Notes under the pieces: model-generated | What the model saw: only the letters and a program-made list of their open reading frames with translations | Told to the model about the DNA's origin: nothing | Database searches by the model: none | In this document: piece by piece, positions 6,884-15,786 of the stretch | How the letters are laid out: each line of letters begins with the position of its first letter | Position numbering within the stretch: the stretch's first letter is position 1 | Origin: CAYUVA01 sp964448115 [NCBI: uncultured bacterium] | Lineage (GTDB): Bacteria; CAYUVA01 | Reading direction: 5' to 3' | Assembly (NCBI GenBank): GCA_964448115.1 | Contig: CAYUVA010000005.1 | Location: 1-64,000 of the forward strand | Length of the DNA: 64,000 bases | Position numbers and translations under genes: made by a program

Positions 6884-8629
6884 ATGGCTTTGAGGGTGAA
6901 GATAACCGAACTGAACGATTTCCCAGTGGTATCGTGCACAACAGGCACCACGCTCGATATAAAGACCGGCTCATGGAAGTACAGCGAGCCGGTTTATCGT
7001 AACAAGACCGCACCATGTAACCAGGCTTGCCCGACCTGCGAGAACATCGAGGGATACATGCTCCTAGCCAAACAGGGCGAGTTCAAGGAAGCCTGGAAAC
7101 TGATAAAGCAGGAGAACCCCTTCCCCGCCGTGTGCGGAAGGGTTTGTTTCCACCCTTGCGAGTCAGCCTGCAACCGCAAGGATTTTGATGATCCCCTGCG
7201 CATCCACCTGGTCGAGCGCTTCATCGGCGACTTTGGCTTAAAGCAGGTGCTCGAACGACCATCCCCTAACATCCGCTTTAAGGAGAAGATCGCTGTCATC
7301 GGCTCTGGACCCGCCGGGTTGAGCTGCGCTTATCAACTTGCTCGCCTCGGCTACAAGGCTACGGTTTACGAGGCTGCCAGCCTCCCTGGCGGACTGCTTC
7401 GCCTGGGCATTCCAGAGTATAGACTCCCCCGGGATATCCTCGATGCGGAGATCGATTATATCCTCAAGTGCGGCGTGGAGATCGTAACCAACACTAAAAT
7501 CGGCAAAGATATCAGCTTTGATGAGCTAAAGGCGACAAATGATGCAGTATTTATCGGCATCGGAGTGCACAAAAGCTCCCGGATGAAGGTCGAAAACGAG
7601 GACGCTGAAGGAGTGATGTCCGGCTTGGAGTACTTAAGGCGCGTAAACATGGGCGAAAAGGTAGAGCTAGAAGGGAAGGTTGCGGTCATAGGCGGCGGAA
7701 ACACCGCTATGGATGCTGCCCGGGTCGCCCTGCGCAAGGGAGCTAAGCCTTTCATACTCTACCGTCGCACCCAGGCGGAAATGCCCGCACACGAGGAAGA
7801 GATACAGGCTGCGATGCAGGAGGGGATACCGATGACCTTCCTGGCTGCACCGACCAGGATCATCACCCAAAATGGCAAGGTGGCTGCCATGCAGTGCATC
7901 AAGATGAGACTCGGCGAGCCGGATGCCTCGGGTAGAAGAAGACCAGTACCTATAGCGGGGAGCGAATATACCATCGGGGTCGATCATGTCCTTACCGCCA
8001 TCGGCGAATACGGAGATGTCAATTTCATCAAGGATATGCTCGATATAGACTGGGCGACTATCAAGACCGATGAGCTGGGCAGAACCTCGCTTAGCGGAGT
8101 TTATGCTGGCGGCGATATAATAGACATTGACCATACGGTTACGCATGCCATCGGCTCCGGCAAGCGCGCCGCCCTTGCCATACACCACGACCTGCGCAAG
8201 ATGGACACAAAACACCTGCTAGAAAAATATAGGGTGGGCACAAAAGGCAATATCTCCATGGAGCGCTTCTTGCATGATAAGCCCTTCGAGGAGTGGGAAC
8301 ACGAGGTGGTTGGCATCGATAAGATCAACCTCAATTACTTCGAGACCGAAACCGCACAAGCCGAGCGAAAGCTGCCGGCTGAGGACAGGGTAGGCGACTT
8401 CGCAGAGGTGAACAAGGGATTATCCTTCTCGCAACTGATGCAGGAGGTCAAGCGATGCTTCAACTGCGCGGTTTGCAACCAGTGCGATAACTGCCTTGTA
8501 TTCTGCCCGGATGTGGCTATCCATCGCAACCCCAACGGCGGGTATATAATTGACTATGACTACTGCAAGGGGTGCGGAGTCTGCGTTCGCGAGTGCCCCA
8601 GAAATGCGATCTCGATAATAAAAGTTTAA
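6884..8629 (+). CDS. GltD-like flavin oxidoreductase fused to PorD-type ferredoxin
   Basis: 581 residues. Residues about 40-100 carry a Cys-rich GltD N-terminal domain (C45, C49, C52, C84, C88, C92, C96) for [4Fe-4S] clusters. Then come an FAD Rossmann motif (G-S-G-P-A-G-L, about 135-145) and an NAD(P) motif (G-G-G-N-T-A-M-D). The last 70 residues hold a PorD-like ferredoxin with a dense Cys series (C-x2-C repeats ending C-P-D) and a second cluster (C-x2-C-x2-C-x3-C-P). Stand-alone PorD is about 100 residues; here it is the tail of an NADPH:glutamate synthase beta-like module. This suggests that electrons from the oxoacid reach NAD(P)H through the fused flavoprotein. The substrate of the GltD part is inferred. 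Confidence 0.9.
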   Translation: MALRVKITELNDFPVVSCTTGTTLDIKTGSWKYSEPVYRNKTAPCNQACPTCENIEGYMLLAKQGEFKEAWKLIKQENPFPAVCGRVCFHPCESACNRKDFDDPLRIHLVERFIGDFGLKQVLERPSPNIRFKEKIAVIGSGPAGLSCAYQLARLGYKATVYEAASLPGGLLRLGIPEYRLPRDILDAEIDYILKCGVEIVTNTKIGKDISFDELKATNDAVFIGIGVHKSSRMKVENEDAEGVMSGLEYLRRVNMGEKVELEGKVAVIGGGNTAMDAARVALRKGAKPFILYRRTQAEMPAHEEEIQAAMQEGIPMTFLAAPTRIITQNGKVAAMQCIKMRLGEPDASGRRRPVPIAGSEYTIGVDHVLTAIGEYGDVNFIKDMLDIDWATIKTDELGRTSLSGVYAGGDIIDIDHTVTHAIGSGKRAALAIHHDLRKMDTKHLLEKYRVGTKGNISMERFLHDKPFEEWEHEVVGIDKINLNYFETETAQAERKLPAEDRVGDFAEVNKGLSFSQLMQEVKRCFNCAVCNQCDNCLVFCPDVAIHRNPNGGYIIDYDYCKGCGVCVRECPRNAISIIKV

Positions 8630-8643
8630 GGTGAGAAAATAAG

Positions 8644-9840
8644 ATGAGCAAAATAGCTACCAGGACAGATAAGGGTGAACGGATAGTTACCGTCGGCGCC
8701 CATGCCATAAGCTACGGAGCCAAGCTTGCCAGAGCCAAGGTTATCGCCGCCTACCCGATCACGCCCCAGACCAAGATCGTTGAGATCCTCTCCGAGTGGT
8801 GCGGAAGCGGCGAGATGGAGGCAAACTTTATCAAAGTCGAATCCGAACACTCGGCGATGGCTTGCATAATAGGCGCATCCGCCGCTGGCGCTCGTGCCTT
8901 CACCGCCACCAGCTCCCAGGGGCTGGCTCTGATGCACGAGATGCTGCATTGGGCTACTGCGGGGAGGCACCCAGTGGTCATGGCTAATGTGAACCGCAGC
9001 ATGGGACCGCCCTGGAATATATGGGCTGACCATACAGATAGCATCTCGCAGCGCGACACCGGCTGGATGCAGTACTATGTGGAGAGCTGCCAGGAGGCAA
9101 TGGATACGATAATTCAGGCTTTCCGCGTCTCCGAGGAGGTGCTTTTGCCCTCCATGATAAACCTGGATGCCTTTTATCTTTCGCATACCTCGGAGTCGGT
9201 GGAGATACCATACCAGGAGCTGGTCGATGAGTACCTACCACCACTGGAGATCCCGATAAAGATGGATATAAAGGATCCACGAGCCTTCGGTGCCCTGGCT
9301 CGCCCGGACAAGTACTCGCAACTGCGCTATAATATACAATTGGCAATGGATGTCGCCTTGAACGAGTCGATGCCAGGCGCATTCGATGATTTCGAGCGCA
9401 TCATCGGGCGCAGGTACGATCTGATCGAAGATTACAAGACCGATGATGCCGAGCTGATCCTGGTCGCTGCCGGCACTATGGTCAGCACTGCCAGGGTCGC
9501 CATTGACCAGCTTCAAAGCGAGGGGTACAAGGTCGGCTTAGTAAAGCTGAGGGTCTTTCGACCCTTCCCGGCAGAACGGTTACGACAGTCACTCGGCAAG
9601 GCGCCTAAGGTGGTTGTCATGGACCGAAACTTCAGCTTCGGTTCCGGCGGCGCCATGCACCAGGAGATAAAGGGTGCCTTGTATGAGCTGCCCAAGAAGA
9701 AACAACCCATCATCTTTGGCTATATAGTAGGTATCGGTGGTTTGGATGTAAAGCCGGAGATTATCAAGCACTGCGCATACAAGGCGCTGGAGGATGATAA
9801 GCCGGACAAGGAAAGCACCTGGATAGGAGTGAAGGAATGA
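8644..9840 (+). CDS. porA: 2-oxoacid (pyruvate):ferredoxin oxidoreductase, alpha subunit
   Basis: 398 residues, usual length for PorA. The 'YPITPQT' signature is at about residues 37-43, followed by the pyrimidine-binding-type domain (E-S-E-H-S-A-M-A and T-S-S-Q-G-L) and a C-terminal domain II starting near 'LVAAGTMVSTARVAID'. It pairs with PorB to bind thiamine diphosphate. It sits 14 bases after the fused PorD and overlaps porB by 4 bases (ATGA type), so the two are translationally coupled. Confidence 0.95.
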   Translation: MSKIATRTDKGERIVTVGAHAISYGAKLARAKVIAAYPITPQTKIVEILSEWCGSGEMEANFIKVESEHSAMACIIGASAAGARAFTATSSQGLALMHEMLHWATAGRHPVVMANVNRSMGPPWNIWADHTDSISQRDTGWMQYYVESCQEAMDTIIQAFRVSEEVLLPSMINLDAFYLSHTSESVEIPYQELVDEYLPPLEIPIKMDIKDPRAFGALARPDKYSQLRYNIQLAMDVALNESMPGAFDDFERIIGRRYDLIEDYKTDDAELILVAAGTMVSTARVAIDQLQSEGYKVGLVKLRVFRPFPAERLRQSLGKAPKVVVMDRNFSFGSGGAMHQEIKGALYELPKKKQPIIFGYIVGIGGLDVKPEIIKHCAYKALEDDKPDKESTWIGVKE

Positions 9841-10727
9841 GCAGCCTGGAGACTATAAAATACCAAGAGGAGATGCTTCGCAGCGGGCACCTGGCTTGCC
9901 CCGGCTGCGGTGGAAGCCTGGCTATGAGATATGTCCTTAAAACCTTGGGTAAAAAGACGATGCTAGTGGTTCCTGCCTGTTGCTGGTCGATCATAGCCGG
10001 TCCCTACCCGCTTTCATCGGTCAAGGTTCCCCTTTACCATACAGCCTTCGAGACCGCTGCTGTGGTAGCCTCGGGCATCAAGGCTGGTCTGGTCGCCCAG
10101 GGGGATACTGAGACCACTGTGGTCGCCTGGGCGGGGGATGGAGGCACCTTTGACATCGGCATCCAGGCTTTAAGCGGGGCGGCGGAGCGAAACGATGACA
10201 TCATCTATATTTGCTACGACAACGAGGCTTATATGAACACCGGCATCCAGCGCAGCTCAGCAACGCCCAAGGGCGCCTGGACGACCACGACCCCAGAGAC
10301 GGCTCCGGAGCCTAACGAAAAAAAGGATCTCGACCGCATAATCGCCGCCCATCTGGTGCCATACCAGGCGACCCTGAACATGGCGTTTCTGGATGACTTC
10401 GTAGCCAAGGTGGAAAAGGCGAAACAGACTAGCGGTTTTAGATTCCTGCACATCTTTTCCCCATGCCCGCCGGGATGGAAGATGGCTGATGACATGACCA
10501 TCGAGATCTCTCGCCTGGCGGTGCACAGCAAGCTATTTCCACTTTACGAGATGAGAAATGGAGCTAACCTGAGCATAACTGTTGAGCCTAAAGGGATCCC
10601 AGTCAAGGAATATCTGAGACATCAGGGGAGATTCAGCCATCTCAAGGATGAGGATATCGAGACCATCCAAACTACGGTAGATCGCCGCTGGGATGAACTC
10701 AGGAAGACGGCCGAGGATTGCGCCTGA
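9837..10727 (+). CDS. porB: 2-oxoacid (pyruvate):ferredoxin oxidoreductase, beta subunit
   Basis: 296 residues. C21 and C24 in 'CPGCGG' are cluster ligands. The thiamine-diphosphate motif G-D-G-G-T-F-D-I-G lies near residue 100, and 'DNEAYMNTGIQRSSATP' is characteristic of pyruvate synthase beta chains. Together with porG, the fused D and porA it forms a complete enzyme. Pyruvate is the likeliest substrate from this signature, but other 2-oxoacids cannot be excluded. Confidence 0.94.
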   Translation: MSSLETIKYQEEMLRSGHLACPGCGGSLAMRYVLKTLGKKTMLVVPACCWSIIAGPYPLSSVKVPLYHTAFETAAVVASGIKAGLVAQGDTETTVVAWAGDGGTFDIGIQALSGAAERNDDIIYICYDNEAYMNTGIQRSSATPKGAWTTTTPETAPEPNEKKDLDRIIAAHLVPYQATLNMAFLDDFVAKVEKAKQTSGFRFLHIFSPCPPGWKMADDMTIEISRLAVHSKLFPLYEMRNGANLSITVEPKGIPVKEYLRHQGRFSHLKDEDIETIQTTVDRRWDELRKTAEDCA

Positions 10728-10766
10728 TTCGGCTACCAAGCAAAGATTAACCAAGGAAGGAATAAT

Positions 10767-11711
10767 ATGATGGAAAAGCTGGAGATACTTCTTATCGATG
10801 CTGGCGAATACGAGGATTCAAAGAAGATAGCAGAGCTATTCAAGCTCCCCATCGAACCACCGGGGATCGGCGTGCACCGGAGAATAGAACTCAATGATGA
10901 ATCTACCATCTATTGGTTATCCCCTTCATCCACGGAAACCTGTGCTGACAGCCTGGATAAGGAGCTAATAGGCGATCTGAAGGGGAAATGTCAGCTTGCC
11001 ATATTCATTCTCAAAGACTGCCAAGCCTTTGAAACCTTCCATGATGAAGCCAAGGAATACCTTTCCCCCAAAGCAGTTATCCTGGCTGGATGTCCACCAG
11101 CAGAATCGGAGGTGTTCTCCGAGCTACCGGACAAGGTGCGCTTCTTCACCAGCAGCAACCTAAACGAGGAGTTGCTCGAGGAACTATCTGACTATATCCA
11201 TGGCAACCTGCCAAACGAGGAGCTGCAACTCAGGTGGTTCAGGGTGGCAGCCTACCCGGATCAGACGCTATACAGGTTGCGGGAGATCGATATCCAGGAT
11301 ATTATTAGGGAGTACTCCGGCACGGCAGCCTTTATCGGCTTGACTCCCATCCCCATGGCAGATATGCCTCTATTGACCACCCTGCAGGGGATAATGATAA
11401 CCCGCATAGGTAGATTGTATGGGTATGCTTTAACCCCTGAGAGGGCAAGGGAGCTTTTGCCCATTATTGGGCTTGGTTTTGTTGCCAGGGAGGCGGCTCG
11501 ACAGGGGATCAAGCTGTTGCCGGTGGTTGGCTGGATAATAAGCGGCTCAGTGGCTTATGCGGTTACAATGGGTTTAGGATATGCGATGAAGGCATATTTC
11601 GACTCTAACCTTGCAAAAACCACGGTAAACCTGAAAGCCATCTATGAAAAATACTTCCAGCAGGGCAAAAAGGAATACAAGCAGCGAAAAAAGGAGCTTA
11701 AGGGGAAATAG
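10767..11711 (+). CDS. DUF697-type membrane protein
   Basis: 314 residues. The first 150 residues are soluble and unrecognised; they begin like a nucleotide-independent alpha/beta domain (E-I-L-L-I-D-A-G). Residues about 185-290 match DUF697: 'IPMADMPLLTTLQGIMITRIGRLYG' followed by two hydrophobic hairpins (around 'ELLPIIGLGFVAREA' and 'LLPVVGWIISGSVAYAVTMG'). In other proteins DUF697 follows a GTPase domain; here no P-loop is present. The C-terminus is very basic (KKEYKQRKKELKGK). A good AAGGAAGG ribosome site precedes the ATG. The 3' end overlaps the next gene by 68 bases. Confidence 0.75.
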   Translation: MMEKLEILLIDAGEYEDSKKIAELFKLPIEPPGIGVHRRIELNDESTIYWLSPSSTETCADSLDKELIGDLKGKCQLAIFILKDCQAFETFHDEAKEYLSPKAVILAGCPPAESEVFSELPDKVRFFTSSNLNEELLEELSDYIHGNLPNEELQLRWFRVAAYPDQTLYRLREIDIQDIIREYSGTAAFIGLTPIPMADMPLLTTLQGIMITRIGRLYGYALTPERARELLPIIGLGFVAREAARQGIKLLPVVGWIISGSVAYAVTMGLGYAMKAYFDSNLAKTTVNLKAIYEKYFQQGKKEYKQRKKELKGK

Positions 11712-14259
11712 ACTCCTTTCTAACCCAGCCTTAGTCCTGACAGCCATTTTCATCATCCTTGTCGCCGTTGTATTCGTCTTTTATCTCACTAAGCCTTACT
11801 TTAGGCGATCCGCTGTCTTCTCCAGTGATGAGATCAAGGTGATGATCATAGGCTTGGATGCTGCTGACTGGACGCTGATCGACCCATTGATCCAGCAGGG
11901 TGAACTGAGTAGCTTTGATCGGCTGAAGAAACAGGGCGCCTGGGGGAAGTTACACTCCATACAGCCCTATCTCTCGCCGATGATTTGGACATCGATCGCA
12001 ACCGGCAAGGAGGCGAGCGAGCATGGCATAGTCGATTTTCTAACCACCGATCCTATAAGTGGTCAGAGGACGCCGACAACCTCCAACCTCCGCCAGGTAA
12101 AGGCGCTTTGGAATATAGCTACCGACTACGGCATCTCGGTCGGCTTTGTGGGATGGCTCGCTACCTGGCCAGCCGAGCCGATCAACGGCTTCATGGTCTC
12201 GGATCGGATGGTGATCCATACCTACGATCCCAGAAGGACAGTCAACCAAGGCGAGGATGATTCGAGCAGCTTCCGCAAGACCTTCCCGGAGCAGCTCTAC
12301 CACGAGTTGGAGCCTCTACTAACCGCCCCGGATGATATTGGATATAAGGAGCTTCGGCGCTTTATGGACATCGACAAAGATTATCTTCAGAGCCGCCATG
12401 TGCAGCCCTACTCGTTCGGGGATCGCCTGGGCAACTTCAAGATCACCCTCGCATCGGATCTATCATATAAGGATATAAGCCTTTATCTATACAAGAAGCA
12501 TAAGCCGCGGCTATTCGGGGTATATCTAGCCGGGATCGACAATGCCGGGCACCTGTTTATGAACTACGCCTCACCGAAGATGGAGGGAGTCTCCGATGCA
12601 GATTACGCTCGCTTCAAGGATGTGATCAGCGAGTACTACAAGGTCAGCGACCGCTTCCTGGGCGAGCTGCTCGATCTCATGGACAAGCGCACCGTCTGCA
12701 TCGTCCTTTCGGATCACGGTTTCAAGAGCGGCTCTGCCCGCCCCTCTGCCGATGCGCGCATCCACACCGGCGCTGCGGTCGATTGGCACGACAAGTACGG
12801 CATAATCAGCATCCTCGGCTATGGAGTTAAGCAAGGCGCTACGCTCAAGGGGATCGATCCCTACGATATAACGCCGACTGTTTTAGCTTTACTGGGGCTT
12901 CCCATCGCTGGAGATATGAAGGGGAGGTTCATCGAGGAGGCATTCAAGACGAGTCTGCTAAATAGCTTGAAGATACAAAAGATAGCAAGTTATGAGAGCG
13001 GGGGTATCGCACAGGGCAGCGCGCCGCTTAGGTCCAAGGATGATGATGTCATAATGGAGCGCCTGGCTAGTCTCGGCTATGTGGAGACCAAGCCAAAGAA
13101 ATCCCCCTCATCGCATAACAACCTGGGTGGGGTCTATGCACAAAAGGGTGAGTATTCCAAGGCGCTCGCCGAGTTTGGAAAGGCGCTGCAGATCGATCCC
13201 GACTTCATCCCCGCCAAGGTCAACATGGCAAATGTCTATCTGATGATGGGCAAGGCGAACGAAGCGCTAGCCATCCTGGATGAGGTGCTGCCTCAGGTAC
13301 CACCCAATAAAAGGACTACCGGACTTATGATGGCTGCCCGGGCTTATGCTCAACTGAAAGAAGCTGATAAAGCCAAGGATTACCTCGAACAGGCGCTTGA
13401 GCTTTCTCCGAATAGCGCGGAGGTGCTCAACAACGCAGCTAACCTGGCAGCCATGGTCGGCGATTACAACTACGCGGTTACCATGTATCAAAGAGCCAGG
13501 GAGTTAGATCCCAGCCTCGCCTTCGAGTCATACACCAACCTGGCTGTGTTATATGCAAGCCGGGGCAATACCGCAAAAGCTATCCAATACAGGGAGAAGG
13601 CGCTGGCAATTGAGCCGAATCATCTAGAGACTTTGCTTGATCTGGCATCATTGTACAGGGAACAAGGTGACCTCAAGCGGGCGGTTTCAGCCCTACAGCG
13701 CGCCGTAAAGGTCGATGCTAGCTCGTTCGATGCCTGGATGAAGCTCGGCGTCATATACGGCTTGCAGCATCGTTACCAGGATTCCATCAACGCCTTGCTT
13801 GAGGCAAGGCGGCTTGATCCCCAATCGGCTGATGTGGAGGCGTTCATCGGGGTGGCATACCATCAACTAGGAGAAGAAGATAAGGCGCGCCAACATTTCA
13901 GCGCAGCTCTTCAACTCGATGCCCAAAACCAGATTGCCTTGAGCTATTTCAAGGGGGAATCCGAGGCTGATAAAAGGAAGAAACCACCGGGAAAGATCAG
14001 GCTCAGCCAGATAATAGTCAGCAGTATGGAACAGGCTGAGTCGATACTCGCTCAACTTGGGCAGGGCAAATCTTTCGAGCAACTAGCCAGGGAGCACTCC
14101 ATAGACACCAGCGCTCGCTTCGGCGGGGATCTAGGCTATGTTGCGCCATCGGAGCTTCTAGCACCGCTGGCAGAGGCTGCCAGTGAGCTAAAGATCAAAG
14201 AACACAGCGGTATTATCAAATCCCCCATCGGGTACCATATACTGATGCGCACAGATTAG
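11644..14259 (+). CDS. Type I phosphodiesterase - TPR - parvulin fusion, membrane anchored
   Basis: 871 residues. A transmembrane helix at about 28-50 anchors the protein. Residues about 65-420 are an alkaline-phosphatase-superfamily type I phosphodiesterase domain: 'GLDAADW' (metal Asp), 'PMIWTSIATGK' (nucleophile Thr region), 'SDHGF' and a later His. Residues about 490-780 are TPR repeats (at least six units of the A-x3-Y-x2-A type). Residues about 785-871 form a PPIC/parvulin peptidyl-prolyl isomerase domain ('LSQIIV', 'FEQLAREHSID', 'GGDLGYV', 'IGYHILM'). Phosphodiesterase-TPR fusions are known; the added parvulin domain is unusual. The start is uncertain because it overlaps the upstream gene by 68 bases, but no later start retains the membrane helix. 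The substrate is unknown. Confidence 0.85.
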   Translation: MKNTSSRAKRNTSSEKRSLRGNRLLSNPALVLTAIFIILVAVVFVFYLTKPYFRRSAVFSSDEIKVMIIGLDAADWTLIDPLIQQGELSSFDRLKKQGAWGKLHSIQPYLSPMIWTSIATGKEASEHGIVDFLTTDPISGQRTPTTSNLRQVKALWNIATDYGISVGFVGWLATWPAEPINGFMVSDRMVIHTYDPRRTVNQGEDDSSSFRKTFPEQLYHELEPLLTAPDDIGYKELRRFMDIDKDYLQSRHVQPYSFGDRLGNFKITLASDLSYKDISLYLYKKHKPRLFGVYLAGIDNAGHLFMNYASPKMEGVSDADYARFKDVISEYYKVSDRFLGELLDLMDKRTVCIVLSDHGFKSGSARPSADARIHTGAAVDWHDKYGIISILGYGVKQGATLKGIDPYDITPTVLALLGLPIAGDMKGRFIEEAFKTSLLNSLKIQKIASYESGGIAQGSAPLRSKDDDVIMERLASLGYVETKPKKSPSSHNNLGGVYAQKGEYSKALAEFGKALQIDPDFIPAKVNMANVYLMMGKANEALAILDEVLPQVPPNKRTTGLMMAARAYAQLKEADKAKDYLEQALELSPNSAEVLNNAANLAAMVGDYNYAVTMYQRARELDPSLAFESYTNLAVLYASRGNTAKAIQYREKALAIEPNHLETLLDLASLYREQGDLKRAVSALQRAVKVDASSFDAWMKLGVIYGLQHRYQDSINALLEARRLDPQSADVEAFIGVAYHQLGEEDKARQHFSAALQLDAQNQIALSYFKGESEADKRKKPPGKIRLSQIIVSSMEQAESILAQLGQGKSFEQLAREHSIDTSARFGGDLGYVAPSELLAPLAEAASELKIKEHSGIIKSPIGYHILMRTD

Positions 14260-14304
14260 AGATTAGATGGCGCTAGATCGCTTTTTGGTGCTCTTGGAAT
14301 TGGA

Positions 14305-15732
14305 CTATGTGCTTGAGAATATATCTTTCAGCGATTCGATCTCACGCTTCGAGAAGGCACCCAAGATGGTCAGGACAGCAAGATATATGATGAAACTAAG
14401 GCAAAGCGGAATGAGAAAATAGGTTTGATCCATCGCCTGGTAGAAAATAATCATGGCAGCGGAGGCTATTATCGGCTTTACATACATCGAGCTTCTCAAG
14501 TGAAAGCCTAGCTCGGTGCTTATCAGGAAATATCCTATGATTATAAGCACCCCCTGGGATATGATATTGCCTAGGCAGGCTCCGATGTAGCCAAAGGCGG
14601 GGATGAGCATGAGGTCGAGGATGAGTTTGGCGATAAAGCTGAAGCCGATAGCATAGCTGTCATAAACCTGTCGGTTGATGGATGCGAGCAGGAAGCGGAT
14701 ATATACCTCTGGAAACATGAGCAAGATGGTAACTCCGAGAATTCGCAGTGCCAGTATTGAGCCTTCATATCCGCTGCCGAGAACCAGGTTGATGATCTGG
14801 GGAGCATAGTAGATGATGGACACGGCAAAGGGGACTCCCAGATAAACCATATAACGCAGTCCGCGGGAGAAATACTCGGTAAACAGCTCTTTTGAGTTTT
14901 GGTAGATTCTACTGAAAGAGGGGAAGCTGGAAGTCATTATCTGCATCGGGATCAGGAGTATGCCCTGGGTGATCTCGAATGCGCCATGAAACAATCCTAC
15001 CTGTGATTTGCCCTTGATAAGCCCGATTAAAAGCTCATCGATGCGATAGTAAAAGATGCGGAACAGCTCGGATATCTCCAGCGGAAAACCCTCGATGACC
15101 AGGAACTTAATCTGCCCAGGATCAAAAGAAAAGGACATCTTGACGAACTTGGTAGATACGAACATCAAGGACAAGATGAACTGGATCGTCTTAGCTAATG
15201 CTTTTGCCAAAAAGACCCCAGCCAGTCCGAAGTCTGCCTGAAAGAAAACGAGGATGAAGACGATGATCAGCACCTTGTAGATGCTGTTGAAGATTGCCTC
15301 GTACTGCATCTTCTCAAAGGCGACGAAGGTCTCAGTAAAGGTGGCGGTCAAAGGGCAAAACAATAGCCAGATATCGGCGAATAAAATGGCTGAACGATAA
15401 GGCTCTAAAGCATGAAAGGCACGGGAGATAAGGATCACCAGGATAAATATCAAGATCCCTAATATCATTCGTATCCCCAGCACTGACCATATAATCGTAT
15501 TAGCGCGCTTTTGATCCCTTGCTATCTCGCGCTCCGATACCCTGGTCAGACCTGCGTAGGGAATAACGGTCAAAATGGTAATAAAGGCGGTGATGATCCC
15601 ATACATGCCGAAGTCGGAAAGCTCCAGGTTGCGGGCTATTATCGAGATCATCAGGATGCTCGTTAGCACCGAGAATCCCTGTGAGGTCATCAGAAAGAAG
15701 AAGTTGATCGATATTCTCCGTAAGCCCTTCAT
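14305..15732 (-). CDS. Oligosaccharide flippase, Wzx/MATE type
   Basis: 475 residues, mostly hydrophobic with about 12-14 transmembrane helices. The N-terminus 'FFFLMTSQGFSVLTSILMISIIARNLELSDFGMYG' is typical of polysaccharide-biosynthesis flippases (Wzx, PST family). It probably moves lipid-linked oligosaccharide across the inner membrane. It is the last gene of the minus-strand run beginning with tmk and follows two glycosyltransferase genes, which supports a role in a surface polysaccharide. It is convergent with the phosphodiesterase fusion. Confidence 0.9.
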   Translation of the reverse strand: MKGLRRISINFFFLMTSQGFSVLTSILMISIIARNLELSDFGMYGIITAFITILTVIPYAGLTRVSEREIARDQKRANTIIWSVLGIRMILGILIFILVILISRAFHALEPYRSAILFADIWLLFCPLTATFTETFVAFEKMQYEAIFNSIYKVLIIVFILVFFQADFGLAGVFLAKALAKTIQFILSLMFVSTKFVKMSFSFDPGQIKFLVIEGFPLEISELFRIFYYRIDELLIGLIKGKSQVGLFHGAFEITQGILLIPMQIMTSSFPSFSRIYQNSKELFTEYFSRGLRYMVYLGVPFAVSIIYYAPQIINLVLGSGYEGSILALRILGVTILLMFPEVYIRFLLASINRQVYDSYAIGFSFIAKLILDLMLIPAFGYIGACLGNIISQGVLIIIGYFLISTELGFHLRSSMYVKPIIASAAMIIFYQAMDQTYFLIPLCLSFIIYLAVLTILGAFSKREIESLKDIFSST

Positions 15733-15786
15733 CTTATATGCTAAAGGAATCTATTTAATCTGTATCTTCAAAGATAATATTAAAAA

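Noticed and set aside
14259-14305. Possible terminator between the phosphodiesterase fusion and the flippase
   Set aside because: A short gcg...cgc stem with a T-run near 14271-14287, but too few base pairs to support a call.
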